64,000 bases of DNA from Tillandsia leiboldiana (lineage: Eukaryota; Streptophyta; Magnoliopsida; Poales; Bromeliaceae), in NCBI GenBank assembly GCA_029204045.2, contig CM055077.1, positions 10,988,584 to 11,052,583 of the forward strand, read 5' to 3'. Each line of letters opens with the position of its first letter. Position 1 is the first letter of the stretch. The position numbers were made by a program, and so were the translations under genes. The notes beneath the pieces were generated by a model. It made no database searches. It was not told the DNA's origin and saw only the letters and a list, made by a program, of their open reading frames with translations. Positions 47,250-58,744 of the stretch are shown piece after piece.

Positions 47250-47400
47250 ATAGAACCCAGCCGATCCCGCCAAACCCGGGGAGAGCTCTCCCGGGTTCCA
47301 ATTCATAAGTTCTTATAATTAGTCTTGAAAAACCAAAAGCACTTTTAACCTATCTCCTCTTCCAATGCTAATGCTATATTCCTGCTAATGCTATAAAAGT
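47250..47400. other. Flank right of element B, possible Helitron 5' end
   Basis: A TA repeat (47231-47251) is followed by TTATAGAACCCAGCC. On the minus strand this reads TCTATAATATATATA, resembling plant Helitron 5' ends, and joining across element B would continue to TCAAACCCGG. It could be the 5' end of the Rep/helicase Helitron. The base before TC is T, not A, so this is weak. Confidence 0.3.
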
Positions 47401-47414
47401 AATAATAATAGAAA

Positions 47415-47586
47415 GGAAAATGCTATGTGTACACCCGTAAGGGGTGTACATCTCACACCCCCACCCATCTAAGGGTGGGGGTGTGATGATGGGTCACTTG
47501 ATGTGACCCGTAAAATATATCGCCACCATTAAAATGGTGGAGATGTATGATGTACACCCCTTCGGGGTGTACATGTAGCATTGCTC
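47415..47586. mobile_element. MITE copy 2 (GGGGTGTAC family)
   Basis: 172 bp, GGAAAATGCTA..TAGCATTGCTC, with the perfect 9-bp duplication TAATAGAAA (47406-47414 and 47587-47595). Confidence 0.95.
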
Positions 47587-47599
47587 TAATAGAAATGAC

Positions 47600-48350
47600 C
47601 ACGAATTTACTATGCGTCTACTCTTTTCCGCAATAATTCTCAAAGGCGTCTTCAAATCATTGAATCTGCTGAAATATAAAAACGAGTGCTTTTAAACACA
47701 ATTTCTAAACAAGCCTAGAATAAAAAGGGATCAGCCCAGGAGAATCTCGAATGAAATAACTCTAATAATAATAGTGATGATAACAACAGCGTCTACAAAC
47801 TTCACACACTCTCTCATAAACACAACACATTGGGAGAAATTCAAATTGCAGGAACATGAGATGCACGCCGCATTACTTTTTCAGGCATTTTGACAAAAGC
47901 ATCGCATCGCATCATAAACAACTAGTTTGTTCTATTTCAGTAAATGTGGAAGACAGCGCCTGCAACATGGCAAAAGCACATACAAACTCATCCCCTTCAG
48001 TTGGGCTACAAATATATAAATGCATGCAGAGGTACTTATATCGTGGGGCATAATTCAATTGTACCCGCGCAATTTCTTCGACCAAAACTGCGATATCATG
48101 AAATCTACAAATTTATGATCAAATTAGATTTTTTTGACCGTCTGATTGGACGATCTAAAATAAGCAGCTTCTGAAGCAACCTGTCTTGCTTAAAAGAGTT
48201 GCCAACCTATAAATATTAATAATGTACATTGCAACTAAAAATCAACATTCATGCCAAATTGCTATTTATAATTTACAACATGGGGTGGTCTCAGACCTTT
48301 TAAAGGCACACTACAGAGCCCCCTCTTTTGCCATTTCGAGGAACTGGACA
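47600..48350. other. Intergenic region 3' of the R3H gene
   Basis: No supported exon on either strand. It may include the 3' untranslated region of the R3H gene (minus strand, up to 48353). Confidence 0.4.
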
Positions 48351-48353
48351 AGC

Positions 48354-48467
48354 TTAATGTTCGGTCGGAGGCATCTCGGGCGAGCCCCCTTTCTTCTTAA
48401 TCCGTCTTGTCTTCCAGAGCTTCGTGTCTCTCAGGGTCGTAACAGTTATTGATATCAGATTGTAAAA
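48354..48467 (-). pseudogene. R3H-domain gene, last exon
   Basis: Acceptor AATTACAG (48468-48470), then FYNLISITVTTLRDTKLWKT and RRIKKKGGSPEMPPTEH, ending at TAA 48354-48356. The sequence matches the C-terminal end of plant R3H domain-containing proteins, which bind single-stranded nucleic acid. Confidence 0.65.
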
Positions 48468-48714
48468 CTGTAATTTGAAAATTAAATAAATAAAAAAAAA
48501 AGGAAAAAGAAAAATGCAAGTACAAAAGAACTGCTTACATCAAATCATTCTAAAAGTGCAAAATCACGAAGATAATAGCTATTAGATATCAAAGCCAATG
48601 ACTTGAAAGTGCAATAATTATAAATAGAAACATAAAAACTTTTAACATCAAAAGGGTGAGATTGGCGTAATGCTACTTTAGCAGTGGTAGTTTTGAAAGC
48701 AATGAAAATTTTAC

Positions 48715-48820
48715 CTCACAAACGCCATGCAGCAGCAATCTGCGAAATGGGTCCAGAACATGTAGCACAAGCACATCTTTATCACCACCATCTCTGATAA
48801 AGGCCCGTAAGCACCCGCTC
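48715..48820 (-). pseudogene. R3H-domain gene, middle exon (frameshifted)
   Basis: Acceptor CTGTAG (48821-48823), donor GTAAAA (48713-48714). The frame FIRDGGDKDVLVLHVLDPF then RRLLLHGVCE is the conserved R3H core (R..LH). At the 5' edge, the bases GAGCGGGTGC put it one base out of phase with the upstream exon, where GAGxxx in phase is expected. Either a one-base (or four-base) insertion broke the gene or the splice site differs. Confidence 0.65.
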
Positions 48821-49550
48821 CTACAGATTAATTGTAAAATTTTTCAGGAAATGAGCATCAGCTTTCAATAAAAGTATAGATAGTAATATGTAAATGACAA
48901 AATATATGTTTCATGGGGGTGTTCACGCAAATCTAAACAAACAAGTATAACAAAAATTAGGATCCTTCCTAGCATTCATACACAAGGCTAGTGCTCATGC
49001 AAACAATAATTTGAGTGGGTTATATATTTTGTGTAGATCATTGGCCAGATGTGCATGAGAGAGGAATTTTAAAATAACAAAATTCCAAAACTAGATGAGG
49101 GAAAGAAAATCCATATGGTGGGTGTATACAACCAACGGAAGTAACGAGTAGTATCCAAATAGAAGATTCCTCGAGGGAGAGGAAGATGGTAAAAAGAGAA
49201 AGATCAAGGCATAGACACCTCTAGAAACAGTTAAAGCAGATCTGTCTATATGTTTTTTTATGGAGACTGTACCCAAGTTAGGTGCTAAATTGTTTTTTAA
49301 TTTGAATTAAAGTAGATAAGATTAGCATTCTTGTTTAACAAAAAATAAAATAAAATAATAAATAAATAAAAAATCATGTATAGTTATATAGCCATAAAGG
49401 AAAAGCAGCATTCTTCATTACTTAAGCCTTTCGCATAGGAGTTCTTGCTTCATCATGTTTTTGCCGTCGTACACTAACAGCCATGCAACTCCTGAGAGTG
49501 ATTATGTCATATCATTTTCTCTAACTATTCCCATATGTTAATGTTCATAT

Positions 49551-49894
49551 CAAGGATTTAAGTGCCGTGGCACGGGATTGTGCCGAAAACTTGCCGGCAC
49601 GGTACGGCACGGTGTGTGCCGAGCCGTGCCGATGAGTGCCGGTCACAAAAAATACATGCGTGCCGACACATAATGTCATGAAATATTTATTTTCTTTAGC
49701 AACAAATTTTTTTAATTGCTTATTATGTATCTTTATCAAATATTTTGAACTTTATTAAGAAAATTACTTAGTAAATTTGAGAAAAAAGGGTTTTAAACTG
49801 TGCTATTGGCACGGGGGCTGTATCGTGCCGGTATCTTGTTAGCACGGTACGGCACGGTGGATACGGCCCGTGCCGATGGATACTTAAATCCTTG
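49551..49894. mobile_element. hAT-like MITE with GTGCCG-rich ends
   Basis: 344 bp, ends CAAGGATTTAAGT and its inverse, 8-bp duplication GTTCATAT (49543-49550 and 49895-49902). The interior carries repeats of CGTGCCG/GGCACGG. The 8-bp target copy points to hAT or PIF-unlike families; hAT fits best. No genes. It sits in the R3H intron. Confidence 0.85.
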
Positions 49895-50862
49895 GTTCAT
49901 ATATGAGATTCTCATACCACTTGATGAACTATTGTGAACCTTCGCTGTGGGTTTAATGCCTCATTCAAACACCTACCCCTATAATTAGCATACATGAACT
50001 ATTGTATGGGGTGCGGCGTCAAATCATGACAGCTACTTATGCAAAAATTGTTGTCCACCTCCGCGTGGGAGTTGGGACTACGTACACAAGAGCACAAAAG
50101 TAGTTGTCTGTTATATTCAGATAGTAGTAAATCATTTACATCTGCAGTAATTCCAAATTTAAGGATGTTGCGGTGCATACAAATTGAGAAACAGATGTAA
50201 TTCAAAAGATAATGTAGCACAAGAGAAGTAATAGATAAGGGAAGAAAGATCTATAAATATAATTGAGGAATTGTGGCATTCCAAACAACTGAAAATTAGA
50301 GAATAAAACAGCAGCAGAGAAAATGCTAGGCAATGAGATAACTAAAACTGCAGTCAATGAATGGTGCTTCACAAGAGTACTATGAAAACAAACAAAGCCA
50401 ACGAAGGAAATTTCCATGGAGGAATTTCTCACCTCAACTTATTGAAAATAAAGTGACGCCCTATTGTTTAAGTCGTGCGATTAATCATCGTAATCAGCAA
50501 GGCCAATAGTGTGGCATATACTGCTTCCAAAATAGATCATAGAAAATGGAGAACACTCTGGAGCAACTCAAGAGATATAGGCAATGAGGTTTTAGTTCTA
50601 CTTAACAGTGCTACGGCTGTCCAAGCACACAGAATAACATTTCTTAGTCTCCCATCAAATTGTTCAAATACATACTTCAACAATTAGTAAGAAAACATGA
50701 AAACAGATGAGAAAATTAGATTGATACTTAAATCTTGTCACAAGAAAAGTGCCCAAGTGAGACAACGGTATAAATAAGAAACAGAAAAGCACGAACCAAA
50801 ATATATGACCATATATATTGACTTCAATAACGAATGATATTCTTTCTGTAATAAGTACATAC

Positions 50863-51021
50863 TTCATATCCCTCGACCAAATAAGAAAGAAAGTTCCGCC
50901 TTAGCGCTTCTCTTGTTCGGCAGTCCACACGATGCCAAGCACTCAGTGCGATCATCTTATTGCTATCAACATGATCTTTTCTTTTTGTTGATGGCCTTTC
51001 CATGTTTTTAATTATTCTTGC
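50863..51021 (-). pseudogene. R3H-domain gene, upstream exon
   Basis: Acceptor ATTGTTAG (51022-51024), donor GTATGT (50861-50862). It encodes RPSTKRKDHVDSNKMIALSA then WHRVDCRTREALRRNFLSYL VEGYE, with a Met codon seven residues in. This is the R3H-associated N-terminal part. Earlier exons expected for the family were not found. It lies on the same strand about 760 bp downstream of the KIN17 stop codon. Confidence 0.65.
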
Positions 51022-51739
51022 CTAACAATGAGAGGTCACCAATATTCTTAACATAAAATATCACAACAATAACTGGTCTCTGAAAGTATATATTTCAACA
51101 AAAAACAACCATGTCGGTACATGTATTAAGCAGCATATAAGTCATTTCAACATAAAAAAGAAAGCACATTAACTCAACTGCACATTTAACATAATACTAC
51201 TTCCATCTAGCCTACTAATATTACCAATTTAATGGATCTTAACAACCCAAGTTACTACTAGAGTACTAGTTTTTATATATTGGGGTACTTTCTCATCATC
51301 TTTCCACATTGGATTACTGGGTGTTAACAAACTCTCCTCCTGCATTTAGTCCTCGATGAATCCAATCTCTTCCAAATACACATCGATGTGGGACTTTGAA
51401 CTTGTGGCATCCCATCGAGAAAAAAAGGAGTACCTCTAAAGTCCTAATTTAATGATGCCCATATCAAAATTCCTGCAATCTAGCACTTGTCGACATAGAC
51501 AGTAAGAAAAGAATTTAGCTTATTCTTTCTATCAAGCGAAAACAGAAATCAGGAAACAGTTATCCTGGTTGTTCTCGTCCCTAGACCATACTAAAGCCTA
51601 AAGTCAACTTAGAAACAGTTATCTGGGGACATTTGGATTACTTTATAACTAATTTTGCGTTAAAACTTTGTTAGATTTTCCAGCAAGAAAATAGGATTCA
51701 AGCTCAACTATTAATTTAAGACTTGGTAAAACAAGCTAA

Positions 51740-51781
51740 AGAACAGCATACCTTTTCTCTAAACATCAAATCAATAGTTTC
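51740..51781 (-). other. KIN17 3' untranslated region with a splice donor
   Basis: After the stop codon, minus-strand sequence runs to AGAGAAAAG|GTATGC near 51752. A GTATGC donor here would allow a 3' UTR intron, and the next acceptor on that strand that opens a coding frame is that of the R3H exon at 51022. No transcript evidence is available from sequence alone. Confidence 0.35.
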
Positions 51782-52999
51782 TCACTGCAAGATTTTGCAG
51801 ATGTCCTCGTACTCTACAGCTTTAAGAACCCTCCCATCATAAACCCCCTTGTCAATTTGCACCTTGGCACAAAACTTTTCCATATCCACTGAAATTAACC
51901 TGGCATTCAACCCCCTATATGCTCCATTGACTATCCTTACAAGCCCTCCAATCTGTGGGATCACTGTCTCCAGCTCCTCCTGATCGACCCTGAGCACGTG
52001 CTTGCTCTCCGACATCTCAATCTCACCGACGTACTTATCAATGACCCTTTTCACCACCCCTTTCTGCTTATAATAATAATAACCTTTTTCCGCTAAGGTC
52101 TTACTCATCACCTTAACGACAATCCCCTCGCAAAGCCAGTAGTCCTTTCTGTTGATCTTCTCCTTCGCCTTCTCCTCCTCCCTCATCAATTCGTCCAATG
52201 CCGACAAACCGGCACCACCGCCCAAAGCGCCGGCCCTAATACTGCTGCTACTCTTCTGGGCGTTCTTCTCCTCTGAATCGGGTTCGTCGCAGAACGCTAA
52301 TTTGGTGGGGGCGGACTTTGGGGCCGCAGCCTCATTAGGTTGGAGTAATAAAAAGGCGATCTTTCCGCCGCCGCCGCCGCCGGGATTACTGCCGGAGCTG
52401 CCGTCGGTATGGGACGTGGGATTCGGATCGGCCGAAGAGGAGGGAGGGAGGGAAGCGGCGGCCCGCTCGATCTGGTGGGCGATGGCGCGCTCCTGGCGGT
52501 CCTCGTCGACCAGGTCGGCCTTGTGGCGCTTGGCCTTGAGGCGGTCCTTGAAGAGGGTCTCGGAGTCGCGATCGATGTAGGTGATGAACCAGCCCTTGGG
52601 GGTGTCCTCGACCTTGCACTTGCCGGTGCGGCCGAGGTACTTGACGAATTCGGTGAGGGTGGACCACTGGGTGGAGTTCATGTGGACGTGGAGGCGGTCC
52701 GAGATGTACTCGTTGTAGACGACGGTGGCGGCGACGCGGGAGAAGCGGTGGGAGCGGCGCATGAGATCGAGGAAGTTGCGCTCCAACTCCTCGGAGAAGC
52801 CGCCGACGATGCGGTCGGGGTTCTGGCCGAACACCTGCATCTGGCGCTGGTGGCTCTCGCTCATGCAGTGGCACTTGAACCCGTTCTCGTCGCGGCACTG
52901 CTTCTGGCACATCTGGCAATACCACCGCAGCTTCTGCAGCCCCTTCGCCTTGATCCGGTTCGCGATCGCCTTCGGCGTCAGGAACTCGTTCTTCCCCAT
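51782..52999 (-). CDS. KIN17: KIN17-like DNA/RNA-binding protein
   Basis: KIN17 proteins are conserved nuclear proteins tied to DNA replication, damage response and splicing. One exon of 405 codons from ATG 52999 to TGA 51782-51784. The start is chosen because MGKNEFLTPKAIANRIKAKG is the family's conserved N-terminus; the open frame runs further upstream without homology. A CCHH zinc finger lies at C28, C31, H44, H50; a winged-helix Kin17 domain follows to about residue 160 (VGGFSEELERNFL, WSTLTEFVKYLGRTGKC, GWFITYIDRD). Residues 215-260 are low complexity with poly-Gly. The C-terminal third ends with tandem SH3-like/KOW modules (WLCEGIVVKVMSK, VRIVNGAYRGLNARLI). Length equals the family norm and no defect is seen. 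Confidence 0.95.
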   Translation of the reverse strand: MGKNEFLTPKAIANRIKAKGLQKLRWYCQMCQKQCRDENGFKCHCMSESHQRQMQVFGQNPDRIVGGFSEELERNFLDLMRRSHRFSRVAATVVYNEYISDRLHVHMNSTQWSTLTEFVKYLGRTGKCKVEDTPKGWFITYIDRDSETLFKDRLKAKRHKADLVDEDRQERAIAHQIERAAASLPPSSSADPNPTSHTDGSSGSNPGGGGGGKIAFLLLQPNEAAAPKSAPTKLAFCDEPDSEEKNAQKSSSSIRAGALGGGAGLSALDELMREEEKAKEKINRKDYWLCEGIVVKVMSKTLAEKGYYYYKQKGVVKRVIDKYVGEIEMSESKHVLRVDQEELETVIPQIGGLVRIVNGAYRGLNARLISVDMEKFCAKVQIDKGVYDGRVLKAVEYEDICKILQ

Positions 53000-53246
53000 C
53001 GATCCACCCACCCGATAAGGGAACAGAGAGAGAGGGAACGCGGACGAGCTAGGGCAAGATCGGATAGGACGAAGACACAGGACGGAGGACAGATCCAAGC
53101 AGTAATGGTTGCAATAACGGATCGGGTTGTCAGCGCTCCGCATCCGATTAAAGTTACCAACTGGGCCACCGGTTGCTTTCTGCAACCCCTCCACAGTGGC
53201 CCAGGAAGTCGGCCCAATCGGAGATAGGAGAGCCAACAAATCCATG

Positions 53247-53250
<4 letters not shown>
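53000..53250 (-). promoter_or_regulatory. KIN17 5' untranslated region and proximal promoter
   Basis: About 250 bp of GC-moderate sequence separates the KIN17 start codon from the AT microsatellite. No clear TATA box was located. A purine-rich (AG)-containing stretch lies at 53025-53045. Confidence 0.4.

Positions 53251-53326
<76 letters not shown>
53251..53326. repeat. (AT)n microsatellite upstream of KIN17
   Basis: About 76 bp of alternating AT. Confidence 0.98.
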
Positions 53327-53328
<2 letters not shown>

Positions 53329-53497
53329 AAAATGCTACTTGTACACCCGTAAGGGGTGTACATCTCACACCCCCACCCATCTAAGGGTGGGGGTGTGATG
53401 AGGGGTCACTTGATGTGACCCGTAAAAAACATCGACACCATTAAATTGGTGGAGGTGTAGGATGTACACCCCTTCGGGGTGTACATGTAGCATTTAC
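53327..53497. mobile_element. MITE copy 3 (GGGGTGTAC family)
   Basis: GGAAAATGCTAC..GTAGCATTTAC, arms and interior as in copies 2 and 4. It abuts the AT microsatellite; no matching 9-bp duplication could be shown because the right flank differs. Confidence 0.85.
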
Positions 53498-53499
53498 AT

Positions 53500-55275
53500 T
53501 TCTTTTTATTAAATATTTATATATTATCTTATATCTTTTCTATATACTATATATAAAAGCGGATAGAAAATGACAACGGAAAAATATCTACGTAGAAAAA
53601 CTAAGTTTCACATTTTATTTTTTTTATTTATTAAATATTTGTATATTATTTTATATTTTTTCAATATTTTTAAATTATCTCAAACAAAGAATAATTGGAA
53701 ACAAATCAAAAGCGGATAGGAAATAACAGTCGAAAAAATATCTACGTAGAAAAATACAAAATATCTACGTAGAAAAAAAATAAATTACAAATAAAAAAGA
53801 ATCGAAACAAATCAAATATAACAAAATTTAAAAATAAATTAATTTAAATATATATTCATGTCACTAAAAAAATATTTAAACCAACAATCAAAACAATCAA
53901 AACAATCAAATTTACAAAAAAAAAAAAAGAAAAATCAAATTTTAAAAAAGAATAAAAGAATATGCCAAAAAAAATATCTACGCAAAAAACTAAATTCCAC
54001 ATTCTATTTTTTCTTTTTATATTTATTAAATATTTATATACTATTTTAAATCTTTTCAATATTTTTAAATTATCTTAAACAAAAAAATGATCCAAAACAA
54101 ATCAAAATTTAAAAATAAATTACAAATCAAAAGGAATCAAAACAAATCAAATATAACAAAATTAAAAAATAAATTAATTTAAATATATATTCATGTCACT
54201 AATAAATATTTAAATCAACAATCAAAATAATAAAATTTAGACGGAATCCTAAAAGTAAGAATATGCCATAAAATAACAAGGTAGAAAAATTAAGTTTTAT
54301 ATTATTTATTTATTTATTAAATATTTATATATTATTTTATGTTTTTTCTATATTTTCAAATTATCTCAAACAAAAAGCAAATCAAAACAAATCAAATTTA
54401 TAAAATAAATTACAAATAAAAAAAAATCTAAACAAATCAAATTTAAAATTAAAAATAAATCAAAACTAATCAAATTTAGAAAATTAATTAATTAAAAATA
54501 GACTCATGCCACTTATAACTAATTAAACCAACAATCAATTGAAATAAAAAAAAAAATCGAAACAAATAAAATAAATTAAATAATCAAATTTAAATTTAAT
54601 TTCAAAATATTGTTTTCTATAGAAACTAAATTTTACATTCCTATTTTTATTTTTTTATTATTAAATATTTATATATTATTTCATATTACATATCTTTTTT
54701 ATATTTTCAGATTATCACAAACCATAAACATATCAAAATAAATCAAATTAAAAAAGTAAATTGCAAGTAAAAAAAAACGAAACAAATCAAATTTAGAATT
54801 CAAAACAAGTCGAAACAAATCAAATTTAAAAAATTAATTAATTAAAAAATACACTGATACACTAATAACTATTTAAACTACCAATCAAATTTGAATTAAA
54901 ACAAATCAAAATAAATAGAATAAATTAAACAATCAAATTTGATTTAATTTTAAAATATTCTTTTCTATACTATATATAAAAATGAATAGTAGTTGGTTGA
55001 TGGATTTAAACAAATCAAATTTAAAACATAAATAATTTTTGAAATAAACTCAAGCCACTAATAACTATTTAAACTAAACAATCAAATTTGAATTTAATTT
55101 CAAAATATTTTTTAAAAGTTAAAACTATATAATTATTATTGGCAATAATTATATATTTAAATTTGAGTTAAAATATGTAATTATAAACTTTTGGATTAAT
55201 TTGATTCACAAAAATTTATATTAATTTGATATAACTATTAAAATAATTGTTACGTGCAAATGCACGTACACTCAA
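53500..55275. repeat. Degenerate AT-rich tandem array, unit about 300 bp
   Basis: Five or so degenerate units share a run like TATTAAATATTTATATATTA, then CAAATCAAA, TAAATTACAAATAAAAAAGA and ATTCATGTCACTAATAA. No genes. A short palindrome GTGCAAATGCAC lies at about 55250-55270 at the right border. Confidence 0.7.

Positions 55276-55279
<4 letters not shown>

Positions 55280-55350
<71 letters not shown>
55280..55350. repeat. (AT)n microsatellite
   Basis: About 70 bp of alternating AT left of MITE copy 4. Confidence 0.98.
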
Positions 55351-55352
<2 letters not shown>

Positions 55353-55519
55353 AAAATGCTATTTGTACACCCGTAAGGGGTGTAAATCTCACACCCCCAC
55401 CCATCTAAGGGTGAGGGTGTGATGAGTGGTCACTTGATGTGACCCGTAAAAAACATCGACACCATTAAAGGGGTGGAGGTGTAGGATGTACACCCCTTCG
55501 GGGTGTACATGTAGCATTA

Positions 55520-55522
<3 letters not shown>
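55351..55522. mobile_element. MITE copy 4 (GGGGTGTAC family)
   Basis: 172 bp, GGAAAATGCTA..TAGCATTACTC, inside an AT microsatellite; flanks TATATATAT on both sides fit a 9-bp duplication. Confidence 0.9.

Positions 55523-55569
<47 letters not shown>
55523..55569. repeat. (TA)n microsatellite
   Basis: Continues the microsatellite split by MITE copy 4. Confidence 0.95.
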
Positions 55570-55570
<1 letters not shown>

Positions 55571-56040
55571 CACCAAGTTATTAGTGCCGGTAGGTTTTTA
55601 GTTCTTAAATGAAAAGATGTATAGGTTAGGATGATAGCGAATTTCTTAGATTAAGTGAGTGGTTGGTAGAATAGAATGATTTAAGAGATGAAATTAGTCA
55701 AAAAGGTAAATCTAACGTAACCACATATTCTTTAATCCAAAAGCTAAAAACTTGATAGCACCAATGGCTTGGTGCTATTAATTTTTTAGTTTTTGGATTA
55801 AGAAATATACAGTTAGGATAATAGCGGTCCCCTAGGGTTTAATGAGTGGTTGGTTGAAAGTAAAAATTATATATAGAAGACCACTATAATTCTAACCGTA
55901 CATTATTTCATTTAAAAATTAAAAATTTGATAGCACTAATTGCTTGATGCTATTGATAATATTCTCGCCGGGCTCCATATGATTTCCTTCGTAGCCATGT
56001 TTTATTGTACCAATCAAAAGCAGAAAATATCATATATATA
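55570..56040. repeat. Inverted-repeat non-coding segment
   Basis: TAGCACCAATGGCTTGGTGC and TAGCACTAATTGCTTGATGC are copies of one motif, at about 55757 and 55932, with TTAGTGCCGG at 55580. Shared flanks such as TTGGATTAAGAAATATACAG suggest an old foldback element. No gene. Confidence 0.5.
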
Positions 56041-56043
56041 TAT

Positions 56044-56213
56044 GAGCAATGCTACCTGTACACCCCGAAGGGGTGTACATCATACACCTCTACCATTTTA
56101 ATGGTAGCGATACTTTTTACGGGTCACATCAAGTGATCCATCATCACACCCCCACCATTAGATGGGTGGGGTGTATGATGTACACCCCGAAAAGGGTGTA
56201 CACATAGCATTTT

Positions 56214-56215
<2 letters not shown>
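56044..56215. mobile_element. MITE copy 5 (inverted orientation)
   Basis: 172 bp, GAGCAATGCTACC..TAGCATTTTCC, inside a TA microsatellite. Confidence 0.9.

Positions 56216-56276
<61 letters not shown>
56216..56276. repeat. (TA)n microsatellite
   Basis: About 60 bp of alternating TA between MITE copy 5 and a related element. Confidence 0.97.
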
Positions 56277-56279
<3 letters not shown>

Positions 56280-56542
56280 TAATGCTACAGAAAGTCTAGG
56301 TGATAGTTATCTAATTCCCAGGAGAAGAATCTTTCGAAAGCGAAATATCAGATGCCCGGAGAATATCCATGTACACTTTTATCCACCCCACGAGCACTAA
56401 TCAATAATCCAACCGTCCATAAGCTTGAACAAGAAATAATTGCTTGGACTCTGCCTACCCCCCCAAGCTGTGAACCATTTATTAAATGGGAGGAGGTGTA
56501 AGATGTACACGCATAAATAGGTGTATATGTAGCATTTCATTT
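56277..56542. mobile_element. Divergent relative of the GGGGTGTAC MITE
   Basis: Starts GAGTAATGCTACAG and ends GGTGTATATGTAGCATTTC. Ends match the MITE family; the interior differs and is longer (about 265 bp). Confidence 0.55.
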
Positions 56543-57055
56543 CTTCTGTCCATCTAATCCCCGTGTACAATTTCTAATACCGTACCTTTTTTTATTCAAA
56601 ATTATTTTTTTTAACAAAAAATTCATTGTGTGGTTTGATTAAGTGTCTATTTTGTTCTGCTATTAGATATGTGTCATTTGATAGATCAAATGTTGTTTGA
56701 GTAATGCTAGTAAAATAGGTAATACACTAAAATATCTAAAGTATTAAAATATATTCTCTTTATAGTAAAATCTGAAATACCAAATTAAAATATTAATTTA
56801 AAATCTTATTTTAGCTTTTGCTGTCAAAAAAATTCCAAATGAGAAAACTATTTATGCACCTACTTTTTAGGTGTATACGAAAATCGATCTTTGGATTGTG
56901 AGGGTGCAACATATAGATCCAAAATTGGGTGACAAAAGTTGGTGTACATATACTATTGCTCTTTCAAAAGTTTGTATTTTTAAAACATCATACCTAGTCC
57001 TTTTTAATATAATTATTTTTTTTATCCAATAAAAATTATGTATAACTGAATGAAA

Positions 57056-57208
57056 AATGCTACTTGTACACCCCCATTTGGGGTGTACATCACACACCCC
57101 ACCCATCCAATGGGTGGGGTGTGGTGAGGGGTCACTTCCCCCCCCCACCCTTGGATGGGTGGGTGTAAGATGTACACCCCCTTTGGGGGTGTACATATAG
57201 CATTGCTC
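57056..57208. mobile_element. MITE copy 6 (GGGGTGTAC family)
   Basis: 153 bp, AATGCTACTTGTACACCCC..GTACATATAGCATTGCTC, with a perfect 9-bp duplication TGAATGAAA (57047-57055 and 57209-57217). It seems to have lost about three bases at its left tip and has a shorter centre. Confidence 0.92.
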
Positions 57209-58744
57209 TGAATGAAAATGTTGGATGACGAACTTTTTTATTCCTGTCTTTGCTTGATTAGCTTGCAGTATATTTTCTCTCTCTCTCTCTCTCTCTCTAA
57301 AAAAAAAAAAAAGGAAAAAAGCTTGCAGTACATTGCAACAACACGAGGGATGACTAGGGGAAAAAGTTACATCAAATTTTTTTTATATTTTTGGCTAAAT
57401 TATTGAAAATTTTTCTATAATATCTCGTTTTTTTACTTTGTAACTCTATTTTTTAAAAGCCTACATTTTGTCCTCTTATAATTACGGAATTATCTTTAGG
57501 GGGCAACGGCATTAACGGAGGTGGTAAATTAACAAAAATGCCCTTACCTTTTATTAGAGAAAGAACGCGAATAGTAACGAAGAATGCTCTTAATGCTCTA
57601 TGCCCTAAAATATTTAGTTGGAGAGAAGAGAGCGGAAACGAAGAATCCCGGTGAGGAAGACGAAGCACAAGACGAAGGCGAGCGCCATTGAGCCAACAAG
57701 GAAGGTGAGAGAGTCGAACGAGGTGATCGTGTTTGAACCAGCAAGACTCTTTCACTTTTGAGGTATATTTACACTTTAGAGATGAATTGATATTGTAGTT
57801 TCTGTGATTCCAACAAATCTTGTGATCTGTGGTTGTCTTTGTGGTTCATAGATTTTTCTATTTTTAATTAATTTAAAGTTTGTCTGGGCAATGGGGAATT
57901 TGATTTCTGGGATTTTTTTCGAGGGGCTCTCTTGCATTTACCGGTCCCCCTCTCGGTTTTCTTCTCTTCCCCTGGGCCACGCCCTTACTCCTTCTATCCT
58001 TCAAATAGGGTGTTTCCCTATTTAATCAAAAAAAAAAAAAAATTCATATATTCTAAGATGAAATACTTGTGGTCCCACAATTTTTTATTGATTTGTATGT
58101 GATGCATTTAAATTATATAGGGTGGTTTTCTGTAATTTAGCCTTAAATTTTTTAAAAATTTTAGGTGTACCACTTAGGGATTAAAAATGTAGTAAATTTA
58201 CATGTGGTCCCACTGCTTCACTGCTTAGGGATTAATTGCATAAACATCTTCTTTTTATTGTTTGTACGTATTTTTATATTTAATTTTCTTTGCATTGTAT
58301 GGCAGTTAATTTATTCAACCAGATGGAATTGAGAACCCTTGAAATTCACTATGGGGGATTTTTTAAAGGAGATCCTATAACAGAATATAGAGGAGGCAAA
58401 ATATCATATTCCGATAATGTGGATCCAGATTTGATGTCTATTATTGAAATATGGGATATGCTCGAGAGCCTAGGATTAACAAAAGATTCAATGATATACT
58501 ACACTATGCCTATTGGAGATTTAACTAATGGTTTGAAGCTTGTGGATGGTGACAAAGCAGTGCTAGAGATGCTCATGTGCCATGATGAATTTGGTATCAT
58601 TATGCTCTATGTAGTTTCTCCAGAAATGGTTAGTGATGAGGTTTTAAATGAGTTGACAACAAATATGGCTGCACAAGAGGAGCAAGTGAAGAATGTAGCT
58701 GAGAATGAGCTCCATAAAGACCAGCCAGAGTTGGAGATGATGAA

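Noticed and set aside
52386..53227. Open frames antisense to or overlapping KIN17
   Set aside because: Shadow frames of the KIN17 coding sequence.
53154..53384. Open frames of repeated YIYI residues (also at 24058, 59721 and 61777)
   Set aside because: Translations of AT microsatellites.
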